A stretch of DNA of 27,155 nt from assembly GCA_021780935.1 (NCBI GenBank), contig JAJXXT010000131.1, positions 1 through 27,155 of the forward strand. Reading direction: 5' to 3'. The position numbers and the translations under genes are program-made. Positions 24,269 through 27,155 of the stretch are shown here, piece after piece (within the stretch, counting starts at the first letter, position 1; each line of letters starts with the position of its first letter). Under the pieces are notes generated by a model. It saw only the letters and a program-made list of their open reading frames with translations. It had not been told where the DNA came from and made no database searches. The stretch comes from Pseudomonadota bacterium (GTDB taxonomy: Bacteria > Pseudomonadota > Alphaproteobacteria > Acetobacterales > Acetobacteraceae).

Positions 24269-24954
24269 AGCCGCTGGCCGAATTGCAGCGGCTGCCGTTG
24301 CGCGTCGTCGGCGACGTCCATGGCGACGCCCGCGCGTTTGCGCACGCGGTCGCGACCGACCGGTTCGTGATCCAGCTCGGCGACCTGACCGATCATGGGC
24401 CCGACAGTGCCGGCGCGCTCGAGATCGCGCTCGAACTGCTGGCCACGGAGCGGGGCATGTTCCTGCTCGGCAACCACGACCTCAAGCTGGCGCGGGCCCT
24501 GCGCGGCGAGGTCCTGCGGCCGGACCCGGCCCAGGGAGCGACCCTGGCACAGATCGGTCCGGCCCTGGCGGCGGCGGCCCTGCCGGCCATCCTTGCTGCA
24601 CCCGCCTGGTTGCGGCTCGGGCGCAGCGTCTTCGTGCATGCCGGGTTTCACTCGGTGATGCTCGACACGCCGGCGCCGGCCGCATCGGAGGGCCGCGTGC
24701 GCGGCCCGCTTTCCCGCGCGCTCTACGGCCAGCCGACCGGACGGATGCAGGCGGATGGCTATCCGGAGCGCAGCCTGGACTGGATCAGGTGGATTCCCGC
24801 CGGTTTCACCGTCTATTGCGGGCACGACCGCCGCAGCACCGACGGCAGGCCGTGGCGCCAGCGCAACGAGGCCGGGGGGGCTGCGGTCTTCCTCGACACC
24901 GGCGCGGGCAAGGGCGGGCATCTATCCTGGATCGACCTGCCGCCGGCGGAGTGA
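24265..24954 (+). CDS. Metallophosphoesterase family protein (PrpE/ApaH-like)
   Basis: 229 residues. The calcineurin-like motifs are complete: VVGDVHGDARAF, IQLGDLTDHGPDS, FLLGNHDLKLARAL, a central VFVHAGFH and the late CGHDRRST. The layout with a short insert before FVHAGF resembles PrpE and related bacterial Ser/Thr-type phosphatases or dinucleoside tetraphosphate hydrolases. It is not a second PdeM, which has different spacing and motifs. Its ATG overlaps the photolyase stop (ATGA), a strong sign of co-translation. Substrate unknown; a nucleotide or phosphoprotein is likely. A short ACCGG/CCGGT hairpin right after the stop might end the transcript. Confidence 0.88.
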   Translation: MKPLAELQRLPLRVVGDVHGDARAFAHAVATDRFVIQLGDLTDHGPDSAGALEIALELLATERGMFLLGNHDLKLARALRGEVLRPDPAQGATLAQIGPALAAAALPAILAAPAWLRLGRSVFVHAGFHSVMLDTPAPAASEGRVRGPLSRALYGQPTGRMQADGYPERSLDWIRWIPAGFTVYCGHDRRSTDGRPWRQRNEAGGAAVFLDTGAGKGGHLSWIDLPPAE

Positions 24955-24974
24955 CCGGCGCCGGCCCGGTTGTC

Positions 24975-25008
24975 GCCGAGGGATCCAACATGCTGAGGGA
25001 TCCAACAT
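24975..25008. repeat. Two tandem 17-bp direct repeats upstream of the symporter promoter
   Basis: GCCGAGGGATCCAACAT (24975-24991) and GCTGAGGGATCCAACAT (24992-25008) are head-to-tail and differ at one base. They end five bases before the -35 element of the next promoter, the classic position for a class II activator that binds as a tandem dimer, for example a response regulator. Tandem duplication without function is the alternative. Confidence 0.8.
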
Positions 25009-25013
25009 CGGGA

Positions 25014-25042
25014 TTAACAGGTCAGCCCATTTGACCTAAACT
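25014..25042 (+). promoter_or_regulatory. Promoter of the DUF3311/SSS operon with operator in the spacer
   Basis: TTAACA (25014-25019, 5/6 match) and TAAACT (25037-25042, 4/6 match) are separated by exactly 17 bp. The spacer plus one base on each side forms a perfect inverted repeat AGGTCA-N7-TGACCT (25019-25037). Transcription would start near 25049, leaving a short leader with GGGGAGG before the ATG at 25071. Symmetry in the spacer suggests direct repression. Confidence 0.65.
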
Positions 25043-25070
25043 TACGAACCGGTAACGCGGGGGAGGATCC

Positions 25071-25274
25071 ATGCACGACGGAAAAAAGCGGGGCTGTTTA
25101 AGCCCCTGGCATTTGCTGCTGCTGCTGCCGTTCATCGCAACGCTGTGGCCACCGTTCTACAACAAGCTGGAGCCGAGCTTCATCGGGCTGCCGTTCTTCT
25201 ACTGGTTCCAGCTGCTGTGGGTTCTGATCGCGGCGGCGTGCACCTGGGTGGTGCACCTGTTGACGGACGAATGA
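25071..25274 (+). CDS. DUF3311 small membrane protein
   Basis: 67 residues with two membrane helices: about 12-27 (WHLLLLLPFIATLWPP) and about 42-63 (FFYWFQLLWVLIAAACTWVV). The motif LPFIATLWPPFYNKLEPSFI followed by GLPFFYWFQLLW is characteristic of DUF3311 proteins, which are nearly always encoded directly before an SSS-family symporter and may be an accessory subunit. That arrangement holds here: the symporter starts 10 bp later. The ATG follows GGGGAGG. Biochemical role is not established. Confidence 0.88.
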   Translation: MHDGKKRGCLSPWHLLLLLPFIATLWPPFYNKLEPSFIGLPFFYWFQLLWVLIAAACTWVVHLLTDE

Positions 25275-25284
25275 GAGGCCCGCG

Positions 25285-26826
25285 ATGAACACCATCAATT
25301 GGACTGCGCTCATCGTCTTTCTCACGTTGTTCGTGCTGGTCGCCTGGCTCGGCTTCGCCTCCGCGCGCTGGCGGCGCGGCAACCTCGACGACCTGCATGA
25401 GTGGGGCCTGGGCGGTCGGCGCTTCGGCACCGTGGTCACCTGGTTCCTGATCGGCGGCGACCTCTACACCGCCTACACCTTCATCGCCGTGCCGGCGCTG
25501 GCGTTCGGCGCCGGCGCCATCGCCTTCTTCGCGGTGCCCTACTCGATCATTGCCTATCCGATCCTGTTCGTCGTGTTCCCGCGGATGTGGAACGTCTGCC
25601 ACAAGCGCGGCTACCTGACGGCGGCTGATTTCGTCACCGGACGGTTCGGCAATCGCTGGCTCGGGCTGGCGATCGCAGCGACCGGCATCCTGGCGACCAT
25701 GCCGTACATCGCGCTGCAGCTCGTGGGCATCCAGGTCGTGGTCGGCGCACTCGGCATTTCCGGCAGCGGGTTTATGGGCGATCTGCCGCTGTTCATCGCC
25801 TTCGTGGTGCTCGCGGCGTTCACCTTCTCGTCGGGCCTGCGCGCGCCGGCCTCGATCGCCATCGTCAAGGACGTCCTGATCTACGTCACCGCCTTCACCG
25901 CGGTGATCGTGATCCCGGTCCGGATGGGCGGGTTCGGCGCCATCTTCGCCGCGATCCCCAAGGCGCATGTGCTGCTGCCGGTACCCGGTCCGCACACCAC
26001 CGGTCTCTACGGCGTCTATGCGACACTCGCCTTCGGCTCGGCCCTGGCGCTGTTCATGTACCCGCACGCGATGACGGGAATTCTCGCCGCCTCGAGTTCC
26101 AAGGCGATCCGGCGCAACTCCGTCATCATTCCCGCCTATTCGCTGATGCTCGGGCTGCTGACGCTGCTCGGCGTGTTCGCGGCTGCGGCAGGGCTCGCGA
26201 AGCTTCCCGAGTTTGCTCCCGGCTTCAAGCATTTCGCCGGCAATTTCGCGGTGCCGGCGCTGTTCCTGCATTTTTTCCCCTCGTGGTTCGTCGGCATCGC
26301 CTTCGCCGCGGTGGGGATCGGCGCGCTGGTGCCCTCGGCGATCATGTCGATTGCCGCGGCCAATCTCTACACGCGCAACATCCACGGTCTGATCGTCGGG
26401 CGGGCGCCGGCGGGAGCGCAGGAAGCCAGGATCGCCAAGTGGGTGTCGCTGATCGTCAAGCTCGGCGCGCTCGGCTTCATCATCTTCCTGCCGCTGCAAT
26501 ACGCGATCCAATTCCAGCTCCTGGGCGGCATCTGGATGATCCAGACCGTGCCGGCGGTGATGCTCGGCGTCTTCACCCGCTGGTTCGACGACGTGGCCCT
26601 GCTCATCGGCTGGGCGGTCGGCATGGCGATGGGCACCGCGATGGCCGTCTCGATGCATTTCGGGCCCGCCTACGTGCTGCACATCGCCGGCTGGGTGCTG
26701 CCTGGCTACACGGCACTCTTCTCGCTGATCGCCAACCTCGTCGTGTCGATCGTGCTCACCCTGGTGCTGCGGACGATGCGCGGCGAGCCGCGCGACGCGA
26801 CGCTTGCCTCGGACTATCATCCCTGA
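25285..26826 (+). CDS. Sodium:solute symporter (SSS) family protein
   Basis: 513 residues, about 13 membrane helices. The N-terminal loop NLDDLHEWGLGGRRFGTVVTWFLIGGDLYTAY... contains the SSS hallmark around the first broken helix; later RKNSVIIPAYSLMLGLLTLLG-like sequence (here RRNSVIIPAYSLMLGLL) and FAAVGIGALVPSAIMSIAAA match the sodium-site helix region of the family. Relatives paired with DUF3311, such as MctP, carry monocarboxylates or amino acids, but substrate cannot be read from sequence. GAGAGG lies six bases before the ATG. Regulation is expected through the promoter at 25014-25042 and the upstream repeats. Confidence 0.92.
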   Translation: MNTINWTALIVFLTLFVLVAWLGFASARWRRGNLDDLHEWGLGGRRFGTVVTWFLIGGDLYTAYTFIAVPALAFGAGAIAFFAVPYSIIAYPILFVVFPRMWNVCHKRGYLTAADFVTGRFGNRWLGLAIAATGILATMPYIALQLVGIQVVVGALGISGSGFMGDLPLFIAFVVLAAFTFSSGLRAPASIAIVKDVLIYVTAFTAVIVIPVRMGGFGAIFAAIPKAHVLLPVPGPHTTGLYGVYATLAFGSALALFMYPHAMTGILAASSSKAIRRNSVIIPAYSLMLGLLTLLGVFAAAAGLAKLPEFAPGFKHFAGNFAVPALFLHFFPSWFVGIAFAAVGIGALVPSAIMSIAAANLYTRNIHGLIVGRAPAGAQEARIAKWVSLIVKLGALGFIIFLPLQYAIQFQLLGGIWMIQTVPAVMLGVFTRWFDDVALLIGWAVGMAMGTAMAVSMHFGPAYVLHIAGWVLPGYTALFSLIANLVVSIVLTLVLRTMRGEPRDATLASDYHP

Positions 26827-26833
26827 GACGCGA

Positions 26834-26859
26834 GGCCGGCGCGCGACGGCGCGCCGGCC
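26834..26859 (+). terminator. 11-bp GC stem-loop after the symporter gene
   Basis: GGCCGGCGCGC (26834-26844), loop GACG, GCGCGCCGGCC (26849-26859); all 11 pairs match and it starts 8 bp after the stop. No T-run follows. It lies between convergent genes, so it may serve the minus-strand gene too. Confidence 0.6.
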
Positions 26860-26951
26860 GGAGCGGCCCAGGCCGGCCGAGGGTGCGCCGGATCCGATAT
26901 CTGCCCGAGCAGGAACCCCGACCAGACGATTCTATCTGGCCGGATATGGCG

Positions 26952-27155
26952 CTAGGGGTTGAGCGCCGCGAAGAAGGTTTCGATCGCACGCATCGATGCC
27001 GGGGGCCCGGCGTGGTCCAGGCCCAGCTTGTAATATTTCGGCGCAGCAAATTTTTCCGCGACTGTTCCCGGCACGTCGGCAGACCGATCCTGGAAGCTGT
27101 CCCTGACGAAGAAGGCGTTGCAACCCATCGCGTTGCAGCACGCAAGAAAACAGCC
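26952..27155 (-). CDS. C-terminal fragment of an unrecognised protein
   Basis: The minus strand is open from the right edge (27155) to a TAG at 26952-26954, 67 residues; the start lies outside the window. The fragment begins GCFLACCNAMGCNAFFVRD, with four cysteines in its first 12 residues, and ends PASMRAIETFFAALNP. Third-position GC is about 70%, as expected for a real frame here, while the other two minus frames give Arg/Ser-rich or repetitive translations. I do not recognise the family. It converges on the symporter gene. Confidence 0.6.
   Translation of the reverse strand, partial: GCFLACCNAMGCNAFFVRDSFQDRSADVPGTVAEKFAAPKYYKLGLDHAGPPASMRAIETFFAALNP

Noticed and set aside
24990..25034. 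14-codon mini-ORF (ATG with GAGGG upstream) before the DUF3311 gene
   Set aside because: It lies upstream of the predicted transcription start, and its ribosome-site look comes from the tandem repeat itself.
25180..26820. 546-codon minus-strand frame opposite the symporter
   Set aside because: It is rich in Asp/Glu/Arg/His, as expected for the antisense of hydrophobic membrane-protein codons in GC-rich DNA.

Overview
The window is GC-rich and carries tightly packed, mostly operonic genes. Family content (indolepyruvate oxidoreductase, fused CoA-type aromatic hydroxylase, ligase-associated repair genes, PotABCD-type transporter, DUF3311/SSS symporter pair) suggests an alphaproteobacterial chromosome, perhaps Rhodospirillales/Acetobacteraceae. 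That placement is inferred from gene style and content; no rRNA or marker gene is present. No tRNA, rRNA, insertion sequence, phage gene or CRISPR array was seen.

Left part (1-13 kb), catabolism. A DppB-type permease runs off the left edge on the minus strand. A 553-bp divergent gap follows, with a 15-bp tandem repeat, a 16-bp palindrome and a plausible promoter. Next on the plus strand are the two subunits of an indolepyruvate:ferredoxin oxidoreductase and a metal-dependent cyclase/hydrolase of the kynurenine formamidase/isatin hydrolase superfamily. A 20-bp-stem hairpin separates these from a minus-strand operon SDR-MarR-RidA. Divergent from it is a 784-residue flavin monooxygenase/Old Yellow Enzyme fusion of the 2-aminobenzoyl-CoA monooxygenase/reductase (salicylyl-CoA 5-hydroxylase) type, then a flavin reductase and an MFS exporter. 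A perfect AT-rich palindrome lies over the divergent promoter and is the likely MarR operator. Together the genes suggest channelling of tryptophan/indole-derived aromatics through CoA thioesters; no CoA ligase lies in the window, so the pathway is incomplete here.

Middle (12.5-25 kb), DNA repair plus a transporter. The minus-strand operon exonuclease-ligase-HpaI-type aldolase has 4-bp ATGA overlaps at both junctions. Divergent from it across 45 bp is the Lhr-type helicase. The fourth member of this conserved repair set, the phosphoesterase PdeM, lies 3.9 kb away because a complete four-gene ABC importer sits between. PdeM heads a compact run with a class I photolyase and a second metallophosphoesterase.

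Right part (25-27.2 kb). A DUF3311 small membrane protein and an SSS-family symporter form a two-gene operon. Its promoter has a perfect inverted repeat in the spacer and two tandem 17-bp repeats just upstream. A GC hairpin follows, and the C-terminal end of an unrecognised minus-strand gene closes the window.
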